Notes under the pieces: model-generated
What the model was told of the DNA's origin: nothing
The model's database searches: none
The model's input: only the letters and a program-made list of their open reading frames with translations
Assembly: GCA_002307295.1 (NCBI GenBank)
Contig: DBTY01000021.1
Coordinates: 62,001 to 126,000, forward strand
Source of the DNA: Ignavibacteriales bacterium UBA1304
Lineage (GTDB): Bacteria; Bacteroidota; Ignavibacteria; Ignavibacteriales; Ignavibacteriaceae
Length of the DNA stretch: 64,000 nucleotides
Direction: 5' to 3'
Made by a program: the position numbers and the translations under genes
In this document: one piece after another, positions 7,904 through 16,088 of the stretch
Layout of the letters: each line of letters begins with the position of its first letter
Position numbering within the stretch: the first letter of the stretch is position 1

Positions 7904-9163
7904 TTAATATGGATATCCAAGACGTCTTCTGACTTTTCTGGTAAGATCGAAAGTCTTCCTAAAAACAATTTCTTCGGATTCACTCATTGTATAGCTTCTT
8001 CTGACCATTGCGCGTCTGGCAGTTTCAATACAGCGTTCAAGATCGTATGTAGTAACAGATCCGGCGCCGCCCCAAGAGAAAGACGGGAAATTTTTTGGAG
8101 GGAATCCTGCGCCTATAACATTGCAGGCATAGCCAATTACAGTTCCTGTATTAAACATAGTATTGATTGCAACTTTAGTATGATCCCCAATTACAACTCC
8201 AAGAAACTGGCAGCCTGTATCTATAGCGTCGCCATTAATATACATCCTGACGGAACCATAATTGTTTTTAAGATCGCTACAGTTTGTATCTGCGCCAATA
8301 TTAACCCATGAACCGAAATATGCGTGCCCAATAAATCCCGAATGCTGCTTATTTGTATAAGGCAATATAATAGAATGCTCAACCTCGCCGCCAACTTTGC
8401 AAACGCGCCCTATTGAGACATTATCATAAACATAAGCGCAGCTTTTTATCTGGCTTGCTTCTCCAAGAAAAACAGGGCCTTCTACAACTGCGTTAGGGAA
8501 GACCATCGCATTTTTTGATATATAAATTGGTCCGCGGCTTGCGTCAAATACTGAACCTGGTTTAATTACAGCTCCTTCGTCAATAAAAACGTTATCTTTT
8601 TCTATGAAATGAACGCCTTCATGCACGACGCCAAGAATTTTATCTTTATGTCCTGAAATAAAATAATTATAATCGTTAATAAATTCTGACGGATGATCCT
8701 GAATTAAATTCCAGACGTAATTAATGATTTTGACTTCAACATTTTCAACAGGCAATCCGTCAAAATCCGTTTCTGAAAATAAATCAGTTAATTTAGTTTT
8801 CATATATTTTAATTTATCGCCCGATATTCTTGCGGCAACAATTACGTCGTTTTGCTTATAAACTTTATTTTCGCTTTGTTCAACTGGTATTTGCTGTGCA
8901 AAATTTGAACTGGCAAGAACGCGTCCGTTAATTAACAGGCAATCGTCGTCGTCAATTCTATTTATTGGAATGTCAGGATTTCTTTCTTTTAAATATGCTT
9001 CCATATGCTGCCTGCAGTGCAGGGAATATTTAACTCCTGGATAATTTCGTAATATTTTTTCTCTTAAAGTTGAAATACCGCAAACTAAATCGCATGTGGG
9101 GCGGGTGAATATTAATGGTTCTAAAAACTCATAGTGAATATCTTCAAAAATACATATCTGCAT
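7904..9163 (-). CDS. GlmU-like sugar nucleotidyltransferase with left-handed beta-helix
   Basis: The 419-residue protein has an N-terminal part typical of the Bacteroidota GlmU family (MQICIFEDIHYEFLEPLIFT, TRPTCDL, LREKI, and the acidic DDDDCLLINGR). From about residue 195 on it shows hexapeptide-repeat turns (INSKNAMVF-like steps, GPVFLGEASQIKSCAYVYD, GSWVNIGADTNCSDLKNNYG) of an acyltransferase-type left-handed helix. GlmU enzymes make UDP-N-acetylglucosamine from glucosamine-1-phosphate. The gene sits directly downstream of glmS on the same strand, about 60 bases apart, which supports a joint role in amino-sugar nucleotide supply. The N-terminal nucleotidyl motif differs from classical GlmU, so the exact sugar is uncertain. 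Confidence 0.8.
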   Translation of the reverse strand: MQICIFEDIHYEFLEPLIFTRPTCDLVCGISTLREKILRNYPGVKYSLHCRQHMEAYLKERNPDIPINRIDDDDCLLINGRVLASSNFAQQIPVEQSENKVYKQNDVIVAARISGDKLKYMKTKLTDLFSETDFDGLPVENVEVKIINYVWNLIQDHPSEFINDYNYFISGHKDKILGVVHEGVHFIEKDNVFIDEGAVIKPGSVFDASRGPIYISKNAMVFPNAVVEGPVFLGEASQIKSCAYVYDNVSIGRVCKVGGEVEHSIILPYTNKQHSGFIGHAYFGSWVNIGADTNCSDLKNNYGSVRMYINGDAIDTGCQFLGVVIGDHTKVAINTMFNTGTVIGYACNVIGAGFPPKNFPSFSWGGAGSVTTYDLERCIETARRAMVRRSYTMSESEEIVFRKTFDLTRKVRRRLGYPY

Positions 9164-9223
9164 TATGCTCTCCTGTTAATTAAAATAATTATTTAAACTG
9201 CAAATAGAATAGGGAACTAAGTA

Positions 9224-11056
9224 TTACTCAACCGTAACGCTTTTAGCGAGATTTCTTGGTTGATCTACATTAAGGCCCTTCAATACGGCAATATGATAAG
9301 CGAGCAATTGAAGCGGTATAACAGTAAGAATAGGGAGCAGGAATTCTGATATTTTAGGAACCTTAATTACATAATCTACAATGTTCTGAAGTTTTGTGTC
9401 GTCTTCGGTAGTAACAGCAATTATACGGCCTTTGCGCGCTTTTACTTCTTCTATATTACTTAGAATTTTATCATAAGTTGAGTCTTTCGGCGCAATAAAA
9501 ACAACCGGCATATTATTATCGATCAGCGCAATTGGACCGTGTTTCATTTCCGCTGCCGGATATCCTTCAGCGTGAATGTACGAAATCTCTTTCAGCTTCA
9601 ATGCGCCTTCCATCGCCACTGGGAAATTATAACCTCTGCCAAGATATAAAAAGTTATTTGTATCGGCAAAATCTTTTGCTATTTCTTTAATCGTATCATT
9701 TAGTTCTAGCACTCTTTTTATTTTATCAGGCAGCGAAAACATTTCAGACACAATTTTTTGTCCTACCGTAATATTCATATTTTTCTTTCTGGCCGTCAAA
9801 AGGGCGATCAATGTGAGCGTTACTAATTGAGAAGTAAACGCTTTGGTCGACGCTACTCCAATTTCGGGTCCCGCGTGAACATAAACGCCTGAATGACTTG
9901 CTCTTGCAATAGAACTGCCGACTACGTTGCATATGCCCAATACAAGCGCGCCCTTCATTTTAGCTTCTTTAAGAGCGGCCAAAGTATCAGCGGTTTCGCC
10001 GCTTTGAGAAATGAAAAATATTACGTCTCCTTTATTTATAATCGGGCTTCTATAACGGAACTCAGACGCATATTCAACCTCTGCTGGAACGCCTGCTAAT
10101 TGTTCAAATAGATATTCGCCAACAAGAGCGGAGTGCCAGGAAGTGCCGCATGCGCATAGAATTATTCTTGGAGCGTTAACTATTAAATCTATTACGTTTT
10201 CAAGTCCGCCTAATTTAGCAGTTCCTTCTTTCTGCAACAGTCTTCCGCGTATTGAATTTTCTATAGAGAAAGGCTGCTCCATTATTTCCTTCATCATAAA
10301 ATGGTCATAGCCGCCTTTGCTTATTTCGTCAATGTTTATGGCTATTTCATGAATGTCTTTTTCTATTATTTCATTTGAAATTGTTTTGGTCACAAAGCCG
10401 TCTTTTGTAACTTCGGCAATCTCGTGATCTTCTAAGTATACTACGCGTTCGGTATAGTTTACAAGCGCAGTTACGTCAGAAGCGATAAAGTTTTCATTTT
10501 TGCCTATGCCGATTACTAAAGGAGAGCCTTTTTTTGCTACAATGATTTTATCGGGGTCGCTAGTTGAAATTACCGCTATGCCATAAGCTCCTTCAACACG
10601 GATTAAAGCGTGGCGCACGGCTTCAAAAAAGCTGTAATTGTTTTTTGCGAATAAATCTAAAAGATGAACAAGGACTTCCGTGTCCGTTTCGCTAGTGAAA
10701 ATATAGCCTTTTGAAACCAGCATTTGTTTCAGCTCAATATAGTTTTCAACAATGCCGTTATGTATTAGCGTTATACTGTTGGACTGATTAGAATGAGGAT
10801 GAGCGTTAAGCTCGCTTGGTTCACCGTGAGTAGCCCAGCGAGTGTGAGCTATCCCCATATTTGAATGAACAGAAGCGGCTTCGACTTTCTTTTCCAATTC
10901 TACAACTTTACCAACGCTTTTGATGACGTTTATTTTATTAGATCTAAAATAACCTATACCGGCGGAGTCGTAACCGCGGTATTCAAGTCTTTTCAAACCG
11001 TTAATCAGAATGGGGAGGCAGTCTTTTTCCCCAATATACCCTACAATTCCACACAT
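9224..11056 (-). CDS. glmS: Glutamine-fructose-6-phosphate aminotransferase (isomerizing)
   Basis: 610 residues, the normal length for GlmS. It starts MCGIVGYIG, where Cys2 becomes the N-terminal nucleophile of the glutaminase domain after Met removal; HTRWATHGEPS and SDTEVLVHL further confirm that domain. Two SIS sugar-isomerase domains follow, with CGTSWHSAL and SQSGETADT in the first and EGALKLKEISYIHAEGY in the second. The protein ends in LAKSVTVE, the classical C-terminal tail. It converts fructose-6-phosphate and glutamine to glucosamine-6-phosphate, the first step toward peptidoglycan and LPS amino sugars. It leads the operon with the GlmU-like gene. No glmS ribozyme was seen in the 220-base upstream region. 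Confidence 0.97.
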   Translation of the reverse strand: MCGIVGYIGEKDCLPILINGLKRLEYRGYDSAGIGYFRSNKINVIKSVGKVVELEKKVEAASVHSNMGIAHTRWATHGEPSELNAHPHSNQSNSITLIHNGIVENYIELKQMLVSKGYIFTSETDTEVLVHLLDLFAKNNYSFFEAVRHALIRVEGAYGIAVISTSDPDKIIVAKKGSPLVIGIGKNENFIASDVTALVNYTERVVYLEDHEIAEVTKDGFVTKTISNEIIEKDIHEIAINIDEISKGGYDHFMMKEIMEQPFSIENSIRGRLLQKEGTAKLGGLENVIDLIVNAPRIILCACGTSWHSALVGEYLFEQLAGVPAEVEYASEFRYRSPIINKGDVIFFISQSGETADTLAALKEAKMKGALVLGICNVVGSSIARASHSGVYVHAGPEIGVASTKAFTSQLVTLTLIALLTARKKNMNITVGQKIVSEMFSLPDKIKRVLELNDTIKEIAKDFADTNNFLYLGRGYNFPVAMEGALKLKEISYIHAEGYPAAEMKHGPIALIDNNMPVVFIAPKDSTYDKILSNIEEVKARKGRIIAVTTEDDTKLQNIVDYVIKVPKISEFLLPILTVIPLQLLAYHIAVLKGLNVDQPRNLAKSVTVE

Positions 11057-11199
11057 AATCCCTCACTTTATTACATAAATATGTAAAATAGAATATATAA
11101 CTGAATAAGTAAAGTGAAATTATTGTGAACTCATAAAAAATAACACAAAAAAGATAGTATGCCTAAATAATTAAGGCATGGGCAAGAAGACATTAGATA

Positions 11200-11246
11200 A
11201 TTCCGTTTACCGAATAACACATAAGGGTCTTATTCAGTAAACGGAA
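11200..11246 (-). terminator. Long hairpin downstream of the Asp-box propeller gene
   Basis: TTCCGTTTACCGAATA at about 11201-11216 and TATTCAGTAAACGGAA at 11231-11246 pair over 16 positions with one mismatch around a 14-base loop. It lies 30 bases past the stop of the minus-strand propeller gene. A smaller 6-bp hairpin (ATGCCT/AGGCAT) is at 11159-11179. No T-run follows, so the role as terminator is an inference. Confidence 0.5.
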
Positions 11247-11277
11247 GACAGTAAAAATATAATTCAAGCAAAAAAAG

Positions 11278-13362
11278 CTATTTTAGAACAGTAAGTTTTT
11301 TAGTTTCTGTAAAATTACCCTGCAATCTATAAAAATAAACTCCGCTTGGGAAATCAGAAGCATTCCATTGACGCGAGTAAGTTCCAGCAGGTAGTTTTTC
11401 TGAAACGAGAGTAGATACTTCTCGGCCTAGGATATCATATATCTTTAACGAAACAAATGTTTCTGATGTAACGCTGAAAGAAATATTTGTTATAGGATTA
11501 AATGGGTTTGGGTAGTTCTGGCTAAGCGTAATATCAAACGGTCTAAAAGATTTATTCTTATTAACTGATGTTATTTCCGATAAAGGACGTTTCCATACGC
11601 CGTAACCAATAGTCCCTGCATAGAGATATGAATTGTTGATATTAAGAGCATGAGTATATTTTAAACCTCGCAAACCATCATCAACTTTAGTCCAAATATC
11701 TCCATTGTTAGCCGAGCGATAAAGACCATGATCAGTACCTGCAAATATATTTGAATTGTTAACAGCTAAAGCATGAATTTCAGGATATGAAGTAAAACCG
11801 TTATTCTTTTGTGTCCAGCTAACGCCATTATCCGTTGAAAGAAAGACGTTCGAAACATTACTTGCAAATAAATTAGAACCATTAACGACAAGGCAAGTAG
11901 TCATACTTGGTTGTCCAATGTTTGAAGTTGTCCAGTAAGTTCCGTTGTTAGTTGAACGAAATATTCCCGAATTATAAGTGTCAGCAAATAGATTTGTACC
12001 GATATGAGCTAATGCACGAACATCTTTATCTGTCAATCCGTTATTAATTCCAGTCCAATTAACGCCGTTATCTGTCGAAAGAAAGACGCCGCCTGCCGTT
12101 GCGGAAAAGAGATTTAAACCGTCAAATAAAAAAGAGTAGACCGTCCCTTTATTGTTTAAAACTAAAGTCCAATTAGAGCCATTATCGCTTGAACGATAAA
12201 TCCCATTTCCAAGTCCTGCAAAAAGAATTGAATCATTAACGGCAAGAGCGTTGATATTTTGATCCATGGGTAGACCATTATTTATCTCTGTCCAACTATC
12301 GCCAGAATCAGTCGAAAAATAAACGCTTCCGCCAGAGGCTCCATCGAAATAACAGGCGCCTGTATACAGGTTTGTGCCATTTGCAGCAAACGTCTGAATA
12401 CAAGTGTTTGGAATACCGCTACTGCTCTTTGTCCAATTATTTCCATTATTTGTTGAAAGAAAGACTCCAACATCTTCAGTTCCAGCTAAAATATTTGCGC
12501 CATTATAAATGAGAGAGTTGACTATGTTTTTTGATATTAAACCATTATTTACTTGCGTCCAGTTTTCGCCGCTATCAGTAGAAAGATAAACTCCATCATA
12601 GTAAGCGCCCACGACAATGTTTTTGCCGTTGACTGCAATGGAGTTGATTATTTTGTCTTTTAAAATAGTTTTGACATAAGTACGAATTTTCCCATCATAG
12701 TTCCATATACTGATTCCGCTATCAGTTGCAGCATATATATTTGAACCGCTAAAACTAAAAGCATATACATAACCGCATGTTGTAACTTGAGACCAACTTT
12801 TACCTTTATCGGTTGACGTATAAATACTGGAATTGCCGCCATAATTATATCCTCCGGCGTAAATAACGCCGCCATTGACCCCAAGAGCGTTAATATTATT
12901 TACTGAAATACCGTTATTTGCAGATATCCAGTTCGCGCCTTTATTAGTTGATAGATAAATACCGTTTCCGTCAGTTCCTGCAAAGATATTGGTATCGCTA
13001 ATTGCTAAGACGTTTGCGCACATATTTGTTAAACTGCCGTTTATTGTATTCCAGTTCAAACCATTGTCTGTAGAAAGATAAACGGAAGTATAATTAGTAG
13101 CAAAAATATCCTCGCCGTTAATTGTAAGATCATAAATAGAAGAGTTTGGTAAACCGACAATTTTAGGCGTCCAATTTAAACCATTATTAGTCGAAAGATA
13201 AACGCCTGTATTAGCGGCCGCAAAAATATTCGAGCCTTTGATTGCTAATCGTGTAATATTACCTCCACATGGCCCGCTTGTTTGCGACCATTGGGCTAAT
13301 ATGTTTTGGGAATAAATTAAAAGCAGAAAGCAAATAAAAATAGATAGTCTTATATATCGCAT
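11278..13362 (-). CDS. Secreted Asp-box repeat beta-propeller protein with T9SS sorting domain
   Basis: 694 residues with a signal peptide (MRYIRLSIFICFLLLIYSQN, cleavage near ILAQW). Twelve Asp-box motifs of the form S-[TSA]-[DN]-x-G-x-x-W (STNNGLNWT, STDSGENWT, SSDNGSNWT and others) recur every 40-55 residues, with one degenerate copy near residue 215 (TDSGISIWNYDGK). This makes one large or two stacked propellers like those of sialidases and VPS10 proteins, but no sialidase catalytic residues were seen. The last 80 residues (ITLSQNYPNPFNPITNISF, SGVYFYRL) are a T9SS type A sorting domain. It should be surface-exposed or released, perhaps binding polysaccharide or protein. It is a single-gene unit. 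Confidence 0.88.
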   Translation of the reverse strand: MRYIRLSIFICFLLLIYSQNILAQWSQTSGPCGGNITRLAIKGSNIFAAANTGVYLSTNNGLNWTPKIVGLPNSSIYDLTINGEDIFATNYTSVYLSTDNGLNWNTINGSLTNMCANVLAISDTNIFAGTDGNGIYLSTNKGANWISANNGISVNNINALGVNGGVIYAGGYNYGGNSSIYTSTDKGKSWSQVTTCGYVYAFSFSGSNIYAATDSGISIWNYDGKIRTYVKTILKDKIINSIAVNGKNIVVGAYYDGVYLSTDSGENWTQVNNGLISKNIVNSLIYNGANILAGTEDVGVFLSTNNGNNWTKSSSGIPNTCIQTFAANGTNLYTGACYFDGASGGSVYFSTDSGDSWTEINNGLPMDQNINALAVNDSILFAGLGNGIYRSSDNGSNWTLVLNNKGTVYSFLFDGLNLFSATAGGVFLSTDNGVNWTGINNGLTDKDVRALAHIGTNLFADTYNSGIFRSTNNGTYWTTSNIGQPSMTTCLVVNGSNLFASNVSNVFLSTDNGVSWTQKNNGFTSYPEIHALAVNNSNIFAGTDHGLYRSANNGDIWTKVDDGLRGLKYTHALNINNSYLYAGTIGYGVWKRPLSEITSVNKNKSFRPFDITLSQNYPNPFNPITNISFSVTSETFVSLKIYDILGREVSTLVSEKLPAGTYSRQWNASDFPSGVYFYRLQGNFTETKKLTVLK

Positions 13363-13560
13363 TGTATATATCCTTCTTTATATAAGAAATAATTATATCC
13401 AATTTGTATGATTAAAATCATATCAAACAAAAATATTCTCTTCTTGCTTGTCCCCGGATAAGATAAACAATGAGAAAGTATAAATTAACTGTTTTTAAGT
13501 TAATTTATTTAATAATTTCAATCAAATTAATTTTTGATAAATATTAGTCAGACTAAATAA

Positions 13561-13597
13561 CAAAAGCCTTTGCAGATGTTACTTGCAAAGGCTTTTG
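13561..13597 (-). terminator. Intrinsic terminator after tRNA-Arg
   Basis: CAAAAGCCTTTGCA at 13561-13574 and TGCAAAGGCTTTTG at 13584-13597 form a perfect 14-bp stem with a 9-base loop, starting 8 bases beyond the tRNA 3' end on the minus strand. Confidence 0.8.
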
Positions 13598-13604
13598 TTT
13601 TGTG

Positions 13605-13678
13605 TGCGCCCGTGGAGAGTCGAACTCCAAACCTTTTGATCCGTAGTCAAATGCTCTATCCAATTGAGCTACGGGCGC
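13605..13678 (-). tRNA. tRNA-Arg (anticodon ACG)
   Basis: The minus strand folds as a complete cloverleaf: acceptor GCGCCCG/CGGGCGC, D stem GCTC/GAGC, anticodon stem TTTGA/TCAAA with loop CTACGGA (anticodon ACG), T stem TGGAG/CTCCA with loop TTCGACT, and discriminator A. ACG reads CGN arginine codons after A34 is changed to inosine. CCA is not encoded, so it must be added by the CCA enzyme. Confidence 0.96.
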
Positions 13679-13694
13679 CTAAATTTTTAGAAAC

Positions 13695-13725
13695 CAAATT
13701 TAACTTATTTTCTTATAAATATCAA
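13695..13725 (-). promoter_or_regulatory. tRNA-Arg promoter
   Basis: On the minus strand, TTG (13725-13723), 20 bases, then TAAATTTG (13702-13695), a perfect copy of the TAnnTTTG box, placed about 17 bases before the tRNA. The upstream box overlaps the stop codon of the HIT gene, so the tRNA can be transcribed separately. The same layout precedes tRNA-Gln at 20360-20390. Confidence 0.65.
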
Positions 13726-14072
13726 CCCGGAGGCCATGTCATTTTTCTGCCGCCTAACATATGTATGTGAAGATGCTCTACGTCTTGTCCGGCGTTTTCT
13801 CCGTTGTTTATTACTAACCTGAATCCGTCTTTATCAATCCCGAGTTCTTTAGCAATTGTGTTGACTGCGTCGAACATTTCTCCCAGCAGCTTTGAATGGC
13901 GGTTCCCGTCAATATCAGTTACTCTTGCAATATCATTAATCTTTGGAATGATTAATATATGTTCAGGAGCCTGAGGATTAATATCCCGGAACGCTAAAAC
14001 TGTCTCTGATTCAAAAACTATTTTAGCTGGAATTTCTTTTCGTATTATTTTGGAAAAAATTGTTTCTCCCAT
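13722..14072 (-). CDS. HIT family (HinT-like) nucleotide-binding hydrolase
   Basis: 116 residues, the usual size of bacterial HinT. It opens ETIFSKIIRKEIPAKIVFES, followed by AFRDINPQAPEHILIIPK, and ends with the histidine triad HLHIHMLGG, in which the middle histidine is the nucleophile. HinT-type enzymes cleave phosphoramidates of purine nucleotides such as AMP-lysine. It follows the NtrC-type regulator with 4 bases between them and is probably the last gene of a minus-strand operon. The substrate in the cell is unknown, as for most HinT proteins. Confidence 0.92.
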   Translation of the reverse strand: MGETIFSKIIRKEIPAKIVFESETVLAFRDINPQAPEHILIIPKINDIARVTDIDGNRHSKLLGEMFDAVNTIAKELGIDKDGFRLVINNGENAGQDVEHLHIHMLGGRKMTWPPG

Positions 14073-14076
14073 ATAA

Positions 14077-15432
14077 TTATTCTCCCTTAGCTATATCGTA
14101 TTTTTTCATTTTGCTGTATAAGTGACTTCTTTGAATATCGAGTATTTCAGCAGTTTTACTGATATTCCAATTATTTAATTCTAATTGTTTTAATATAAAA
14201 GCTTTTTCGGCTTTTTCCTTAAATTCCTGAAAAGAATTGGAAGTGTCGATTAAATCGTCTATGTGCGATTTTCCTGAAGAAAGAAGCGGTTCAATATCTT
14301 TCCGCGTAATTTCAGCTTTTGAGATTATAATTATTATCCGCTCAATCAGGTTCCTTAGTTCGCGTATATTTCCTGTGTAGGGGAGAGACTGTAATAATTT
14401 GATCGCGTCTTCCGAAAACTTAGGCTGAACTTTTTTGTGTTTTGCGCATATCTCTTTAGTAAAATACTCTATTAATAATGGGATGTCTTCTATTCTGTCT
14501 TTAAGCGGAGGAACCACAACCGGAATTACATTTAATCTGTGAAAAAGATCTTCTCTAAAATTTCCTTTTTCAATTTCTTCCTGAAGATTTTTATTTGTGG
14601 CTGAAATAATCCTAACGTCGATATCAATTTTTTTACTTCCGCCGACTCTTTCTATTTTTCCTTCTTCAATTGCTCTAAGAACTTTAGCCTGCGCCTGAAG
14701 GCTCATATCTCCAATTTCATCTAAGAAAATAGTGCCTTTATTTGCAAGCTCAAATTTGCCTATACGCTGTTGCGAAGCTCCTGTAAATGCTCCTTTTTCG
14801 TGCCCGAAAAGCTCAGACTCTATAAGTTCGTTTGGTATAGCGGCGCAATTAACTTCAATTAACGGCTTATTATTTCTTAAACTTTTCTGGTGTATTCCTC
14901 TTGCCACTAATTCTTTGCCGGTTCCGTTACCGCCAGTAATCAATACGCGAACGTCTAAGGGAGCTATTTTTTCTATTAGTTCATGTATGGCAAGCGTAGC
15001 TTTGCTTTTACCGATTATATTAGTGTTTTCTGTTACAGAATTTTTTAATTCTTTATTCTCTTTTTTTAAGGAAGATTGTTCGATGGCGTTTCGGACGCTA
15101 ATAAGAAGTTTTTCGCGATCGATAGGTTTTTCTATAAAATCGTATGCGCCAAGTTTAGTAGCTTTGATAGCATTTTCAACATTGCCGAAAGCGGATATAA
15201 TAATAACGCTTGTCTGACTTTCAGACTCCTTTATTTTTTTTAATATTTCAAATCCGTTGATGTCTGGTATTTGTATATCAAGAAGAATAGCGTCGAAAAT
15301 ATTATCGGAAGACTTTTTTAATCCCTCAAATCCGTTTGTTGAATAATCCACCTGATAATTTTCATATTCAAGAATCATTTTAATGCTTTCGCATATCTCT
15401 TTTTCGTCATCAATAATAAGTATAGAATTCAT
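14077..15432 (-). CDS. Sigma-54-dependent response regulator, NtrC family
   Basis: 451 residues in three domains. A receiver (1-120) has the acidic pair D8-D9, phospho-acceptor D52 in ILLDIQIPD and K105-type lysine near IEKPID. An AAA+ domain (about 140-370) has Walker A GGNGTGKE, the sigma-54 contact loop GAFTGA, Walker B IFLDEIGDM and the arginine-finger region. A Fis-type helix-turn-helix (NISKTAEILDIQRSHLYSKM) ends the protein. It activates sigma-54 promoters after phosphorylation. No histidine kinase gene lies nearby, so its partner is elsewhere. The gene is co-oriented with the HIT gene and with a secreted unknown 2 bases upstream. The target genes cannot be inferred. Confidence 0.93.
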   Translation of the reverse strand: MNSILIIDDEKEICESIKMILEYENYQVDYSTNGFEGLKKSSDNIFDAILLDIQIPDINGFEILKKIKESESQTSVIIISAFGNVENAIKATKLGAYDFIEKPIDREKLLISVRNAIEQSSLKKENKELKNSVTENTNIIGKSKATLAIHELIEKIAPLDVRVLITGGNGTGKELVARGIHQKSLRNNKPLIEVNCAAIPNELIESELFGHEKGAFTGASQQRIGKFELANKGTIFLDEIGDMSLQAQAKVLRAIEEGKIERVGGSKKIDIDVRIISATNKNLQEEIEKGNFREDLFHRLNVIPVVVPPLKDRIEDIPLLIEYFTKEICAKHKKVQPKFSEDAIKLLQSLPYTGNIRELRNLIERIIIIISKAEITRKDIEPLLSSGKSHIDDLIDTSNSFQEFKEKAEKAFILKQLELNNWNISKTAEILDIQRSHLYSKMKKYDIAKGE

Positions 15433-15434
15433 AT

Positions 15435-16088
15435 TTAATTCAACGTTTTATTTCTTAATATTACGGAGGGTAAGGCGTTTTTTTCTCGCTTTAATTTCTC
15501 TCCAAAAAGTTTACCTAAATGATCGGCTTTTATATCTCGTAAGTCGACTGATGACTGCACTTCAAAAGCTTCTTCAAAATATTCCACAAAATAACCAATT
15601 AAATCAGTTAAATCAAAAATGTTTTGGCTATAGCTTAAAAACGCGCTTCCAAAAAAATGCGCTAATTTATCTTTATCGCCAAAATCATCTTTAGGAGTAT
15701 CGCCAAAAAGATTTTTAGGCAGATTTTTATTTTTTGCATTATAGATGGAGTCTGTAGCGCAAACTAAATGGAAATTAACAACTACGCCTATCAAAGGAAT
15801 TTTTATAGGAACATTATTATATGGTATCACTGCAAAAGTCAGGTCGAACAAAGCTTCTGAAACGTCGCCGCAATTAAATTTTACGGCGCGTAAATAAATA
15901 CTATCTACTAAATCCAAGTCGCTGTTAGTTTTAGATAATCCTTTAAAATAATCCGATGCAATGTATTCCGACAAATAATTTACCGATTTAGATAGTTTGC
16001 TTTGCTGCGCAAAGCCCGAACGAACTAAACCAAGACTAATTAAAAGAATAATAAAATAAAACTTATTTTTTATTAAAATCTTTAACAA
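15435..16088 (-). CDS. Secreted or membrane-anchored protein of unknown function
   Basis: 217 residues, starting at a TTG codon that overlaps the end of meaB by 26 bases; no ATG is available in the right place. The N-terminus (MLKILIKNKFYFIILLISLG, then SGFAQQ) is a signal peptide. The mature part contains DKLAHFFGSAFLSYSQNIFD, a pattern also met in YfiM/DUF2279-type proteins, and VEYFEEAFEVQ followed by DLRDIKADHLGKLFGE. These His, Asp and Glu residues in helices could mark a membrane-associated enzyme core, but no function is assigned. It is translationally coupled to meaB upstream and sits 2 bases before the NtrC-type gene. Confidence 0.7.
   Translation of the reverse strand: MLKILIKNKFYFIILLISLGLVRSGFAQQSKLSKSVNYLSEYIASDYFKGLSKTNSDLDLVDSIYLRAVKFNCGDVSEALFDLTFAVIPYNNVPIKIPLIGVVVNFHLVCATDSIYNAKNKNLPKNLFGDTPKDDFGDKDKLAHFFGSAFLSYSQNIFDLTDLIGYFVEYFEEAFEVQSSVDLRDIKADHLGKLFGEKLKREKNALPSVILRNKTLN

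Noticed and set aside
10837..11277. glmS ribozyme upstream of glmS
   Set aside because: The leader region is AT-rich with only short hairpins; no ribozyme core could be recognised, and the element is known mainly from Gram-positive bacteria.
11700..13330. Regular repeats suggesting a CRISPR or tandem DNA repeat
   Set aside because: The periodicity is at protein level (Asp-box motifs); the DNA copies differ and there are no constant spacers.
14732..15217. A 161-residue plus-strand frame
   Set aside because: Antisense to the well-supported sigma-54 regulator; no recognisable domain.
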